From Microvirga rosea (GTDB lineage: Bacteria; Pseudomonadota; Alphaproteobacteria; Rhizobiales; Beijerinckiaceae), in assembly GCF_020595095.1 (NCBI RefSeq), contig NZ_JAJDOP010000009.1, positions 62,001 through 126,000 on the forward strand: a stretch of DNA of 64,000 nucleotides. Reading direction: 5' to 3'. Below are positions 35,199 to 44,246 of the stretch, one piece after another. Each line of letters starts with the position of its first letter. Within the stretch, counting starts at the first letter, position 1. A program made the position numbers and the translations under genes. The notes under the pieces were generated by a model. It made no database searches. It had not been told where the DNA came from and saw nothing but the letters and a program-made list of their open reading frames with translations.

Positions 35199-35369
35199 AT
35201 GGATATGTTGGGTGGATGGCTATGGGCGCTTGTCGTTATCGGAGGCCCTGTTCTCCTCGGCATCGCGCTTTTCCTGTTTTCGGCGAACCGGCGCAAAATG
35301 ACCCGGCGGGAAGTGCAGGCTTCCGAGCAGAGTGCACGGGAGAACTGGGGCAAGGAGCGGGTTCGCTGA
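35199..35369 (+). CDS. Small membrane protein (56 residues)
   Basis: An open frame from ATG 35199 to TGA 35369, with GGAGG (35185-35189) nine bases before the start. The product has one hydrophobic helix (WLWALVVIGGPVLLGIALFLF), then NRRKMTRREV and a charged C-terminus. Topology is probably N-out with a basic cytoplasmic tail. Similar tiny single-span proteins are frequent in Rhizobiales genomes. The function is unknown; the strong ribosome-binding site and clean membrane segment support it. Confidence 0.65.
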   Translation: MDMLGGWLWALVVIGGPVLLGIALFLFSANRRKMTRREVQASEQSARENWGKERVR

Positions 35370-35496
35370 TTGGACGGCGAAGTCGAAAGGCGATAGCCCG
35401 GTTATTTTCTAAAATGCTATAACATTAAGTATCGGTTCATCTCCAATCGCTATCCTGCAGGGACCGTTATCTGCAACGATGAGTTTGGAACCAGAC

Positions 35497-35838
35497 ATGA
35501 ACCATTCCAGCGTAAAACCGATCGGCTCCGCCTTGTTCGCCGTGCTGCTTGCGGCTTTTTCAAGTGAGGCCTTGGCGTTCCCCGTGATCCAATCCCCCGC
35601 AGAATCGGCCACGGGCAGTCAGATGCTTCACAAGGCCTGGCACAGCGGCGTTCCCCACAGGCGGGTCATTGGCGATCGTGTCTATGGAGGTTATTGTCCT
35701 CCGCAGGGGTGCCCCGCCTGGACACAGCGCGATCTTCGGCAGGATCCCCGCACGGGAGAATGGTACAGCCCGGAAAATGAGCGGCGGCGGTACGAGCCTG
35801 AGCCGCGCGAACATCGCGGACGCCGTCATCGTTACTGA
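35497..35838 (+). CDS. Small secreted protein with Pro/Arg-rich C-terminus
   Basis: A 113-residue protein with a signal peptide ending SSEALA|F. The mature part contains GGYCPPQGCPAW with two cysteines, then WYSPENERRRYEPEPREHRGRRHRY, a strongly basic tail. An in-frame ATG at 35479 would add six residues and is a possible alternative start. No family is recognised. The basic tail could bind nucleic acid, polysaccharide or phospholipid. About 285 bases downstream to the next gene hold nothing I can support. Confidence 0.6.
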   Translation: MNHSSVKPIGSALFAVLLAAFSSEALAFPVIQSPAESATGSQMLHKAWHSGVPHRRVIGDRVYGGYCPPQGCPAWTQRDLRQDPRTGEWYSPENERRRYEPEPREHRGRRHRY

Positions 35839-36124
35839 ATATTGGACGTCTCGGGCGCCACCTAACTATCAGGGTGCTTTGTCAAGCGACCTTCTACTCG
35901 AGCGGCTGCTGCAAATCCCCCTGGCCAGGAGGGGAGCTTCTCCTGACGTGCTTCCTCCGAGCGATTCAGCAAGTCGGTGCTTCCGGGGGGCACGTCATCA
36001 CCAAATCGTGGCGAATGTTGCTCGCCCATACATGGGTGAAGCAGTAACGGTGCTTCTTGATCCCGTCAGCCGCTCGGCACACGCCCATAGCCGCCGTTTG
36101 ATGATGCGGGGCGCGGCGGCGCCG

Positions 36125-36382
36125 TCATGGCTGTCTGGTGTCTTTGCGGCGGTCCAGCTCGGCCTCGATCTCGAATGCCAAATCCCGCACCAGCTCCCGG
36201 TACTCCGCGCATCGGGCCCCCCGCACGGCTGACATCGATCGCTCCCAGTGCAACAGGGCTGCCTGCGCCGCGGTGAGATCCTCGCAGAGTGATCGGAAGC
36301 TCTCGTTCGTCCGGGCCAGCTCCTCGATCGCATGTCCCCGGTCGGGGAAGCGGGCAATAGCGGCCTGGACGGCGTGATCCAT
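36125..36382 (-). CDS. Small alpha-helical protein of unknown function
   Basis: An 85-residue protein, predicted mostly helical, without signal peptide or membrane segment (IEELARTNESFRSLCEDLTAAQ, then ELVRDLAFEIEAELDRR). It resembles short proteins seen in Rhizobiales next to TPR/adenylate-cyclase-like genes, from memory. It is divergent from the TolB/TPR gene at 36528 with 145 bases between, so the two could be co-regulated. Function unknown. Confidence 0.6.
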   Translation of the reverse strand: MDHAVQAAIARFPDRGHAIEELARTNESFRSLCEDLTAAQAALLHWERSMSAVRGARCAEYRELVRDLAFEIEAELDRRKDTRQP

Positions 36383-36470
36383 GGGGTAACCCCGCTGCCG
36401 GGTTCAGACAGCGCCGATGCGCCGTCCCATAGTGATCAGCATTGACCCATACCGCAGGCGTGAGGAGTAT

Positions 36471-36487
36471 GTTACGGTAGGTTACGG
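36471..36487. promoter_or_regulatory. Direct repeat GTTACGG with 10-base period
   Basis: GTTACGG occurs at 36471-36477 and 36481-36487, one helical turn apart, in the spacer between two divergent genes. The overlapping 9-mer GTAGGTTAC (36477-36485) has its exact reverse complement at 38383-38391, just after the TolB/TPR gene. Such repeats often bind a regulator; its identity is unknown. Confidence 0.4.
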
Positions 36488-36527
36488 GAAGAGGCGTCTC
36501 GTACGCCCGCGGACAACGGACCGATCC

Positions 36528-38366
36528 ATGCTCGGCCAAAGCGACGGCACAGTCGGTGCCTCGCCCCAGGTGCAGTCGTCGCCTGCGGCGGAGGATGTGC
36601 GCGCCCAGCTCGCCATTCTCCTCACCAGCCCAGACCTCGATGCTCCGGCGCGGGCCCGCAAGTTCCTGCACTATGTCGTCGAGGAGACGCTCGCCGGGCG
36701 CGCCGACCGCATCAAGGCCTATGCCATCGGCACCGAGGTGTTCCGGCGGAGTTCGGACTTCGATGCTCAGAGCGATCCGGTCGTGCGCATCGAGGCCGGA
36801 CGGCTGCGCCGGGCCCTGGAGCGCTACTATCTCTCCGATGGCGTGTCGGACCCGGTGATCATCACCATCCCCAAGGGGGCGTATGTCCCGCACTTCGCCT
36901 GGCGCGCGCAGGCCACGATCCCTCACCCTTCCGCACCAACCATTCTGTCACCGGCAAAGAGCCAGGTCGGTTCGCCGCGACGGCGCTGGATGCCCTGGAT
37001 TGGCGCGGCAGTCCTTCTGATCGCCGTCCTTACCCTCCTTGCCGCGCTCGTCCTGTGGAACACGGGGCGAGACGGCCCGGCCCGCCCCTCCCAGGCGTCC
37101 GCTCCCATGCCTCTCGGCAGGCCGACCCTCGTCGTGATGCCGTTCGAGGATCTGGGAGAGCTTCCGGCAACCAGGACCTACGCCGCCGGCCTGACCGAGG
37201 AAGTCCTGAGCCAGCTAGCTCGCTTCAAGGAGATCACCGTCCTCGGCCGGGAGACGTCGCGGACCATCCCGCCGGGAGCGGATGCCGCCCGTATCCGTCA
37301 AGACCTCGGCGTCCGGTACGTGCTCGAGGGCAGCGTCCGGGCCGCGGCGCATCGCCTGCGCATCACGGGGCGTCTCGTCGATGCCGGGACCGGCACCGTC
37401 CTGTGGTCGCAGACCTACGACGAGGATTTGCAGGTCCGCGATCTCTTTACGATCCAGGACGACGTCGCCCGCAAGGTCGCGACCGCCGTGGCGCAGCCCT
37501 ACGGCATCATCCAGCGCGCCGACCAAACTCAAGCCGGCGCCCGCCCGCCGGACGACCTTGAGGCCTATGCGTGCACGCTGCGGTTCTATGATTACCGGGC
37601 CGCCCTGTCCGAGGACAGTCATGCGGCCATCCGGACCTGCCTTGAAAGGGCCGTGGCGCTCCATCCGGATTATGCGACCGCCTGGGCGATGCTGTCTGTC
37701 CTGTATCTCGACGAGGATCGGTTCGGGTTCAATCCGAGGGCGGGGTCCAGCAACCCGATCCAGCGCTCGCTCGATGCCGCTCGCCGCGGGATCCGCCTCG
37801 ATCCGGAGAACGTGCGAGCGCTCCAAGCCCTGATGATGGTATTGTTCTTTGCCCAGCAACCCACGGAAGCGCTGGAGATCGGTGAGCGGGCCGTCGCCTT
37901 GAACCCGAACGACACCGAGCTGCTCGGCGAGTTCGGCACCCGTCTGGGCCAGGCCGGAGCTTGGCAGCGCGGCGCCGAGCTGCTGGAGCAGGCTCTTGCC
38001 CGCAATCCGCGCCACTCCGGCTATTACAGCGGCACGCTGGCAGTTTACGCCTATATGCAGCGCGACTACGCCCGCGCCGAGACCTTGATACGCCAGGCGA
38101 GGCTGGAGAAATTTCCCCTTTATCACTTCGTCGCCGCCGTCATCTACGCCCAGCTCGACAAGGCGCCGGAAGCCGCTGCGGCCCGCGACGAGTTCTTGCG
38201 GATGCGCCCGACCATCTTCGAGCATTGGGATGAGGAGATGGCCAAGCGGAACTACCGGCCGGAGGACGCAGCGCATTTTGCCGCGGGCGCCCGCAAGGCC
38301 GGTTTTCCGGTGCCGGCCTGGACGGCCGCGGAAGCGACCCTTCAGGCGCCCGCTCAGCAGCGCTGA
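36528..38366 (+). CDS. Membrane-anchored TolB-like/TPR protein, possible one-component regulator
   Basis: A 612-residue protein. Residues about 20-125 form a compact domain (DVRAQLAILLTSPD, ARKFLHYVVEETLAG, DPVVRIEAGRLRRALERYY) found in proteins often annotated as adenylate cyclase or wHTH regulators. One membrane helix lies at about 150-178. A TolB/FlgO-like domain follows (VVMPFEDLGELP, VRYVLEGSVRAAAHRLRITGRLVD), then TPR-type helices to the end. The layout resembles CadC-type one-component regulators, but no cyclase catalytic motif is visible. The ATG at 36528 is preferred to one at 36417. Confidence 0.78.
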   Translation: MLGQSDGTVGASPQVQSSPAAEDVRAQLAILLTSPDLDAPARARKFLHYVVEETLAGRADRIKAYAIGTEVFRRSSDFDAQSDPVVRIEAGRLRRALERYYLSDGVSDPVIITIPKGAYVPHFAWRAQATIPHPSAPTILSPAKSQVGSPRRRWMPWIGAAVLLIAVLTLLAALVLWNTGRDGPARPSQASAPMPLGRPTLVVMPFEDLGELPATRTYAAGLTEEVLSQLARFKEITVLGRETSRTIPPGADAARIRQDLGVRYVLEGSVRAAAHRLRITGRLVDAGTGTVLWSQTYDEDLQVRDLFTIQDDVARKVATAVAQPYGIIQRADQTQAGARPPDDLEAYACTLRFYDYRAALSEDSHAAIRTCLERAVALHPDYATAWAMLSVLYLDEDRFGFNPRAGSSNPIQRSLDAARRGIRLDPENVRALQALMMVLFFAQQPTEALEIGERAVALNPNDTELLGEFGTRLGQAGAWQRGAELLEQALARNPRHSGYYSGTLAVYAYMQRDYARAETLIRQARLEKFPLYHFVAAVIYAQLDKAPEAAAARDEFLRMRPTIFEHWDEEMAKRNYRPEDAAHFAAGARKAGFPVPAWTAAEATLQAPAQQR

Positions 38367-38564
38367 CCCGCACTGCCTCTACGTAACCTACACGATGCTA
38401 CAGGCGCGAATGCTCCACCATTGCTAGCGTCCAGGAGTGGCATGGCGGCCAGGAGGATTGCGCTCAAGGACGCTGTCGAGCGGGGAGCCGCCAGTCGGGA
38501 TCGCCGGGCTGGGCAAGTCAGGTGTCACACAGTCCTCGATAACCTAACGCAAGGGAGATTTGTC

Positions 38565-40010
38565 ATGCCTTTGGATCTGACCCGTCGCCAGGCGACGATC
38601 GGTGCCTTGAGTCTTCTCGCCGGAACCTCTGTGAGCACGGTGAGCGAGGCTCACTTGGGCGAGCTGTTGGGCATCGATGACGGCCTCGAGGAGTTCTGGC
38701 TCGCAACCGACGCGTACATCTACGGCTATCCGCTGGTCACAATGGAGATGACGCGCCGCGTGATCACCAATGTGGCCGCCCCTGAAGGTACCCGGGCGCC
38801 CATGGGCCACCTCATCAAGCTCCGGCATTATCCGGATGCCGCGTTCCGCGACGTGACGGCGCCCAATGCGGACACGCTCTACACCACCGCGTTCGTCGAT
38901 GTCGGCCAGGAGCCCTGGGTGCTGGGCCTGCCGGACATGAAGGACCGCTATTATCTGATGCCGATGCTGGACGGCTGGACGACGGTCTTCCAGGTTCCGG
39001 GCAAGCGCACCACGGGCACCGGACCCCAGACATACGCCATAACCGGGCCCGGCTGGACCGGTACGCTGCCGCAGGGTGTCAAGGAGTACAAGTCACCCAC
39101 CAACATCGTCTGGCTTCTCGGCCGCATCTACTGCACGGGCACGCCGGAAGATTATGCGGAGGTGCACGCACTCCAGGACCAGGTCAAGCTGATGCCGCTC
39201 AGCGCCTACGGCAAGCCGTATACGCCGCCTGCCGGCAAGGTCGATCCGTCGATCGACATGAAGACCGCCGTACGCGATCAGGTGAACCGCATGGACGCGG
39301 TGGCGTACTTCACCCTGCTGGCACAGCTGATGAAGACCAATCCACCAGCGGCGGCCGATGCTCCGGCCCTCGCCAAGTTCGCTCGTATCGGGCTCGTTCC
39401 CGGCCAGGACTTTGATGCGAGCAAGCTGCGTGCCGATTTCTCCAAACGCATTCCGGAGATTGCCAACGATCGGATCATGATCCAGTTCAAGATCAACAAG
39501 GACGTTCACGATATCGACGGCTGGGGCTTTACGACGAAGACCGGCATCTACGGCACCGACTATCTGATGCGGGCTCTCGTTACGGCGATCGGACTCGGAG
39601 CCAATCGCCCGCAGGACGCCGTCTATCCGACCTCGCAGAAGGACGGCGACGGCCAAGTCTACGACGGGGCCAACAAGTACGTCATGCGCTTCGCCAAGGG
39701 CCAGTTGCCGCCCGTCGAGGGCTTCTGGTCCCTGACGATGTATGACGGCGCCTATTTCTTCGTACCCAACCCGATCAACCGCTATTCGGTCAGCGCCCGC
39801 CAGAATCTGAAAGCCAATCCCGATGGCTCGATCGACCTCTATATCCAGAAGGATTCGCCGGGGGCGGACAAGGAATCGAACTGGCTGCCCGCTCCGGCCG
39901 GCAAGTTCATCCTTATGCTCCGCATGTATTGGCCGAATGAGAGCAACCCGTCGATCATCGACGGCACGTGGACGATACCGCCGGTCAAGAAGGTGAGCGA
40001 TCGGGCTTAG
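38565..40010 (+). CDS. DUF1254/DUF1214 domain protein
   Basis: A 481-residue exported protein. The N-terminus PLDLTRRQATIGALSLLAG is a Tat-like signal. AYIYGYPLVTMEMTRRVITN, NADTLYTTAFVDVG and YYLMPMLDGWTTVFQVPG match DUF1254, and ATPSF-like C-terminal segments (GFWSLTMYDGAYFFVPN) belong to DUF1214. These beta-rich proteins occur in the periplasm of many Proteobacteria with no proven function. AAGGGAGA precedes the ATG at 38565. It follows the TolB/TPR gene and precedes the Cys-rich gene on the same strand. Confidence 0.87.
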   Translation: MPLDLTRRQATIGALSLLAGTSVSTVSEAHLGELLGIDDGLEEFWLATDAYIYGYPLVTMEMTRRVITNVAAPEGTRAPMGHLIKLRHYPDAAFRDVTAPNADTLYTTAFVDVGQEPWVLGLPDMKDRYYLMPMLDGWTTVFQVPGKRTTGTGPQTYAITGPGWTGTLPQGVKEYKSPTNIVWLLGRIYCTGTPEDYAEVHALQDQVKLMPLSAYGKPYTPPAGKVDPSIDMKTAVRDQVNRMDAVAYFTLLAQLMKTNPPAAADAPALAKFARIGLVPGQDFDASKLRADFSKRIPEIANDRIMIQFKINKDVHDIDGWGFTTKTGIYGTDYLMRALVTAIGLGANRPQDAVYPTSQKDGDGQVYDGANKYVMRFAKGQLPPVEGFWSLTMYDGAYFFVPNPINRYSVSARQNLKANPDGSIDLYIQKDSPGADKESNWLPAPAGKFILMLRMYWPNESNPSIIDGTWTIPPVKKVSDRA

Positions 40011-40052
40011 CCGGGTGCGAGTGCCGACCGCTCAAATCCACAGGAGGAATCG

Positions 40053-40340
40053 ATGATGAGGTATCTGCTCACATTCTCTGTCCTCGCCTTGACGGCGACG
40101 TCGGCGGCCGCGCAGGTCGGACCCCCGACGTCCCAGCGGACCTGCGGCGCCAATCGCCAGCTCGTCATGAAAGAAGGCGCGGTCGTCCTCGATACGAGCC
40201 CCTCCACTTATGCCCGCTTCGTCCGGAGCGGGGCGGAATGCCTCGTCGACCAGTTCCCGGAGCCGGCCTGGGTTCCGAGCTCCAACAATCCGCAATGCTT
40301 CATCGGCTATAGATGCAAGGATGGGACCGACGATTTCTGA
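40053..40340 (+). CDS. Small secreted four-cysteine protein (paralogue of 5372-5665)
   Basis: A 95-residue protein with a signal peptide ending SAAAQ. The mature part has four cysteines (RTCGAN, AECLVD and PQCFIGYRC) and shares TYxRFVR, PAWVP and GYRC with the protein at 5372. AGGAGG lies just before ATG 40053 (a second ATG follows at once). It starts 43 bases after the DUF1254 stop, consistent with one transcript, and the next gene is an outer-membrane barrel. Two disulfides are likely. Function unknown. Confidence 0.8.
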   Translation: MMRYLLTFSVLALTATSAAAQVGPPTSQRTCGANRQLVMKEGAVVLDTSPSTYARFVRSGAECLVDQFPEPAWVPSSNNPQCFIGYRCKDGTDDF

Positions 40341-40450
40341 TGCCACTGATACGGCCGCAGAATTGAGGGGCTAGCCAAGCTGGCCAACACTTGCGATCCT
40401 GCGGCCGGCAATCGGTGTTTCGTCGCAAACCCAGACCCTGGAGGACGATC

Positions 40451-41350
40451 GTGGAGACTGGCGCCCTCGGATTTCGTCGTGGCGTGCTCGCATCTTTCTG
40501 CGCACTGCTCGGGATGGCGGCAAACGCCTGGGCCGCAGACCTGGGGCCCGCCCCGTCGCCCATCGTTGAACCGCTTCCCGTGCCGCCCGCATGGAGCTTC
40601 CGCTTCGTGCCCTATGGCTGGCTTACCTCCCTGAATGGGACCCAGACCGTGCGCGGGCGCTCGGTGAAGGTCGATGCCAGCTTCGTGGACATCGTCGAAA
40701 AGAGCGACACGCTGGTGGCCCTGATGGGGGACCTGGAAGCCCGCAACGGGCCCTTCGCCCTGCTGGGCAACGTGGTCTGGAGCAAGATCGGCGCCGAGGG
40801 CGGCAATGTCAGGAGCCGAGCCCTGGCGCCCGGCGTGGCGGGAACCCTCGGCACGTCGCTGGGGGTCGACATCACGATGGCCATCGCCGAAGTCGGCGTC
40901 GCCTACGAGGTTGCCCGTTTCGGCTCGCTGGCGTTCGACGTTCTGGGTGGGGCACGATACTGGCATCAGCGGGCCGATCTGTCGCTTGCTGTCGCGGCGA
41001 CAGTCGACGTCGGCGATCTCGAGATTGCGGGGGGCCGGGCGCTCGCTCGCTCCGGCTCGGTCGATTGGCTCGATCCGATCGTCGGCGCACGTCTGCGGTA
41101 CACGGTGGCGCCAGGACACGAGATCATCCTGCGCGGCGACATCGGCGGGTTTGGCGTGGGGAGCGACTTTTCCTGGCAGGCCATCGGCGCTTATGGATTT
41201 GAGCTCGGCAGCTATCAGGGCATCACGTTTTCGGGCGTGATCGGCTACCGTGCGCTTTATGTCGATTACGTCCAGGGCGAGGGCCGGCAGCGCTACGAAT
41301 TCGACATGCTTCAGCATGGACCCGTGATCGGCCTCAGCGCCCGCTTCTGA
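40451..41350 (+). CDS. Outer-membrane beta-barrel protein
   Basis: A 299-residue barrel protein. The start is GTG 40451, eight to ten bases behind GGAGG; signal peptide ends MAANAWA|A. After a proline-rich linker (PAPSPIVEPLPVPPA) there are alternating hydrophobic strands and the protein ends in phenylalanine (LSARF), the assembly signal of barrel proteins. The family is not the Omp2 porin type; it looks like a general porin-like barrel. It is the last gene of the run with the DUF1254 and Cys-rich genes. Confidence 0.75.
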   Translation: METGALGFRRGVLASFCALLGMAANAWAADLGPAPSPIVEPLPVPPAWSFRFVPYGWLTSLNGTQTVRGRSVKVDASFVDIVEKSDTLVALMGDLEARNGPFALLGNVVWSKIGAEGGNVRSRALAPGVAGTLGTSLGVDITMAIAEVGVAYEVARFGSLAFDVLGGARYWHQRADLSLAVAATVDVGDLEIAGGRALARSGSVDWLDPIVGARLRYTVAPGHEIILRGDIGGFGVGSDFSWQAIGAYGFELGSYQGITFSGVIGYRALYVDYVQGEGRQRYEFDMLQHGPVIGLSARF

Positions 41351-41750
41351 CGGGCGGGATGGCCGACGGTCTTGGCGTCGTTGCGGAATGCCGCCGAGGA
41401 GTATCAGGGCCTCGTGTTCCGAACGATGCGAAGGATAACCGCTCGGTCTATCGGGCGTTAACGCGCTTTTCCATCAGGGCCTAGATGATCGCCGCTCCCT
41501 GACGTCCCCGGTTGGCAATCACGCCGCGCGGACCGGGATCTTTTTCTCCCTGGGAGAACGCCGCCCTCCAAAGCAGTGAAGGGGGAGAACGGAGCCGGAA
41601 TCATTTTGGGGATTTTTTGGGACTTCTTGCAGCGGCTCCTGCGATTCCTGTCCGTTTTATGCCGTTTTGTTCTTCAGTGAACGAGCGAGCACTCCGTCCC
41701 ACGCATGGCGACAAGATCATGAAATATAAAGGATTTTCGCTGTGCGGGAA
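41351..41750. other. Gene-free interval before tRNA-Thr
   Basis: About 400 bases. Open frames here lack homology signals. TTCTCCCTGGGAGAA near 41543 is a small palindrome. I see no convincing promoter or RNA apart from the tRNA that follows; it may include the processing tail of the tRNA transcript. Confidence 0.3.
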
Positions 41751-41826
41751 TGGTGCCGGTTGCGGGACTCGAACTCGCGACCTACCGCTTACAAGGCGGT
41801 TGCTCTACCAACTGAGCTAAACCGGC
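41751..41826 (-). tRNA. tRNA-Thr (UGU)
   Basis: The minus strand reads GCCGGTTTAGCTCAG at the 5' end, an anticodon loop CTTGTAA (anticodon UGU), the T arm GAGTTCGAGTC and an encoded CCA after the discriminator A. Length 76 with CCA. Confidence 0.95.
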
Positions 41827-41968
41827 GCTCCCGTATGGCCGATGAGGTAGCAGCGCGGGAAGCAGGGCGCAAGTTCCCTTTAAAGTTAAAAATAATGTGC
41901 TCCGCAGCACCGCAACCAACGCCCTGGCATGGAATTGTTAACGGAAGGTTGCTGAGGAGTTCTAACCC

Positions 41969-42286
41969 ATGATGGGTCCCAAATCATACACGGCATCGAA
42001 ATTCCCGTTTCCCGATGCCCGAGGCGGTTTCTTCGCCGCCGGGATGGTTGCATGTCTCGTTTTGGGCGCGATTCCGGCCCAGGCGTCCCATGTGGCTTCG
42101 CATACGACAGCCCAGACGGATGCCAAGCTGAAAAAGACCTCTGGCACAACCGTGGCCGTCAAAGATCCGGACACGACCGGGTCCGTCCAGGTTCACGACG
42201 AGAAGTCGAACTGCAATCGCTCCCGCAAGAAGCTCTGGGTCGAGGATGAAGGCTGGATCGTGCGTCAGGTGACGACGTGCTACTGA
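41969..42286 (+). CDS. Small secreted protein with conserved cysteine tail
   Basis: A 105-residue protein with a hydrophobic N-terminal segment near residues 22-42 ending IPAQAS, probably a signal peptide after a longer polar lead. The C-terminal part (VHDEKSNCNRSRKKLWVEDEGWIVRQVTTC) carries two cysteines and basic and aromatic residues, resembling uncharacterised Rhizobiales proteins. It converges with the MHS transporter over a shared terminator. ATG at 41969, with another ATG at the next codon. Function unknown. Confidence 0.68.
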   Translation: MMGPKSYTASKFPFPDARGGFFAAGMVACLVLGAIPAQASHVASHTTAQTDAKLKKTSGTTVAVKDPDTTGSVQVHDEKSNCNRSRKKLWVEDEGWIVRQVTTCY

Positions 42287-42313
42287 TCGCTTTCTTCGAG
42301 CCTCGCCATGTGA

Positions 42314-42338
42314 AAAGCCCCGCCAATGGCGGGGCTTT
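42314..42338. terminator. Bidirectional intrinsic terminator
   Basis: AAAGCCCCGCC (42314-42324) and GGCGGGGCTTT (42328-42338) form an 11-bp perfect stem with a 3-base loop between two convergent genes. The A and T runs on both sides fit termination in either direction. Confidence 0.88.
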
Positions 42339-42365
42339 CCGTTTGAAAGACCGGTTTGCGAGCGA

Positions 42366-44045
42366 TCAGTCGTTCTCGTAGGTGAAGATGTCGCGGTTCT
42401 TCGTTTCAGGCATGAAGAGCAGGCCGATCACGAAGGTCGCGAGAGCAACGATCACCGGATACCAAAGGCCGGAGAAGATGTTGCCCGAGGCCGCCACGAT
42501 CGCGAAGGCGGTGGGAGGCAGGAAGCCGCCGAACCAGCCGTTGCCGATGTGGTAGGGCAGGGACATGCCTGTGTAGCGAATCCGGGTCGGGAAAAGCTCC
42601 ACCAGCATGGCGGCGATCGGGCCGTACACCATCGTCACGTAGAGGACGAGGATGAACAGGAGGCCGATGCCTGCCAGCGCCCGGCTGTCGGAGAGCACGC
42701 CGCCGACCGACGGTGTCTTGAGGATCGTCGGATCGCCGGCCTTCGGATAACCCGCCGCCTGCGCCGCGGCCACGAGGGCAGCGCCGGTCTTGTCCGCGAC
42801 GGGAACCTCGGTGCCGTTGATCTTCGCCGTCAAGGGCGTCCCTGCCGGAGCCTTGATCAGGTCATAGTGGATCGAGTTGTTCGCGAGATTACGACGAATG
42901 ACGTCGCACGGCTCGGTGAATACCCGCACGCCCACCGGATCGAACAGGAAGCCGCAATTGGCGGGATCTGCCGTAAGCTCAAGCTTTACCTGGTTGGTGG
43001 CATCGATCAGCTTCGGATTCACCGTCCGGGCAAGGCTGGAAAACAGCGGGAAGTAGGTGATGGCCGCAATCAGGCAGCCGATGAGCAGGATCGGCTTGCG
43101 GCCGACCTTGTCCGACAGCCAACCAAAGAAGATGAAGAACGGCGTGCCGAGAAGAAGCGCAAAGGCGATCATCAGATTCGCCGTCGTCCCGTCCAGCTTC
43201 AAGGTCTGAGTCAGGAAGAACAGGGCGTAGAATTGGCCCGTGTACCAAACCACCGCCTGACCGGCCGTGCCGCCGAGAAGGGCCACGAGGGCCACCTTGG
43301 CATTGTCCCACCGTCCGAAAGCTTCCGTAAGGGGCGCCTTCGAATGAGTGCCTTCTTCCTTCATCTTCTGGAAAGCCGGCGACTCGTTGAGCTGCAGGCG
43401 GATCCAGACCGAGAAGGCCAGGAGGATGATCGAAAGCAGGAACGGAATGCGCCAGCCGTAAGCCGCGAAGGCTTCGGGCGACATGCTGAGGCGAAGCACG
43501 AGAATCACGATCAGGGACAGGAAGAGACCGACCGTCGCCGTGGTCTGAATCCACGACGTGTAGAAGCCGCGCCGTCCATGGGGCGCATGTTCCGCCACGT
43601 AGGTTGCCGCGCCGCCATATTCGCCACCGAGCGCGAGGCCCTGAAGCAGGCGGCAAAGGATGAACACCGTCGGCGCCAGGTAGCCGATCGATTCGTAGCC
43701 GGGCAGCAGGCCGACCACGAAGGTGGCGAGGCCCATGATGGTCATGGTGACCAGGAAGGTATACTTGCGGCCGATCATGTCGCCGAGCCGGCCGAACACC
43801 AAGGCGCCGAACGGGCGTACCGCGAAGCCGGCCGCGAAGCCGAACAACACGAAGATGAATTTGGCCGTATCATTGGTGCCGGGAACGAAGTTCTGACTGA
43901 TATTCGCGGCCAGGGAGCCGGCGAGATAGAAGTCGTACCATTCGAAGACCGTTCCGGCAGAGGAGGCGACGATGACCTTCCTCTCCTCCCGGCTCATAGG
44001 TCGGACTGCGGCGTCCGTCCTTGGCGTTGTTGCTGCTGTTGCCAT
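42366..44045 (-). CDS. MHS-family MFS transporter with large extracytoplasmic insert
   Basis: A 559-residue metabolite:H+ symporter-family permease. FEWYDFYLAGSLAANIS at the first helix, GRLGDMIGRKYTFLVTM and LALGGEYGGAATYVAEHAP are diagnostic of this branch (shikimate/proline/betaine-type carriers). Between later helices lies about 115 residues of soluble insert with two cysteines (ANCGFLF, EPCDVIR), unlike ShiA or ProP. The ATG at 44045 follows GGAAGG. The substrate is not known. Confidence 0.87.
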   Translation of the reverse strand: MATAATTPRTDAAVRPMSREERKVIVASSAGTVFEWYDFYLAGSLAANISQNFVPGTNDTAKFIFVLFGFAAGFAVRPFGALVFGRLGDMIGRKYTFLVTMTIMGLATFVVGLLPGYESIGYLAPTVFILCRLLQGLALGGEYGGAATYVAEHAPHGRRGFYTSWIQTTATVGLFLSLIVILVLRLSMSPEAFAAYGWRIPFLLSIILLAFSVWIRLQLNESPAFQKMKEEGTHSKAPLTEAFGRWDNAKVALVALLGGTAGQAVVWYTGQFYALFFLTQTLKLDGTTANLMIAFALLLGTPFFIFFGWLSDKVGRKPILLIGCLIAAITYFPLFSSLARTVNPKLIDATNQVKLELTADPANCGFLFDPVGVRVFTEPCDVIRRNLANNSIHYDLIKAPAGTPLTAKINGTEVPVADKTGAALVAAAQAAGYPKAGDPTILKTPSVGGVLSDSRALAGIGLLFILVLYVTMVYGPIAAMLVELFPTRIRYTGMSLPYHIGNGWFGGFLPPTAFAIVAASGNIFSGLWYPVIVALATFVIGLLFMPETKNRDIFTYEND

Positions 44046-44246
44046 AGCATTTCCTTCCAAAGTGTGATGATGCCCGTTGTGCCGGGTCTTGATTTCCGCA
44101 TGCCATGAGCACCGGAATCTTTCAGGATGGAAAGCTAGCTGCAGCTTCAGCCGCCACAATTCTCAATTGGTAGTTTCGACTTCCGTCTAAGGCAGATGGG
44201 GTCGTCGACAATAAGATAATATTGCCAACAGGTTAGCGTTCTATCG

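Noticed and set aside
36528..38366. Adenylate cyclase activity of the TolB/TPR protein
   Set aside because: Similar proteins are often named adenylate cyclases, but no class III cyclase catalytic motif is visible.
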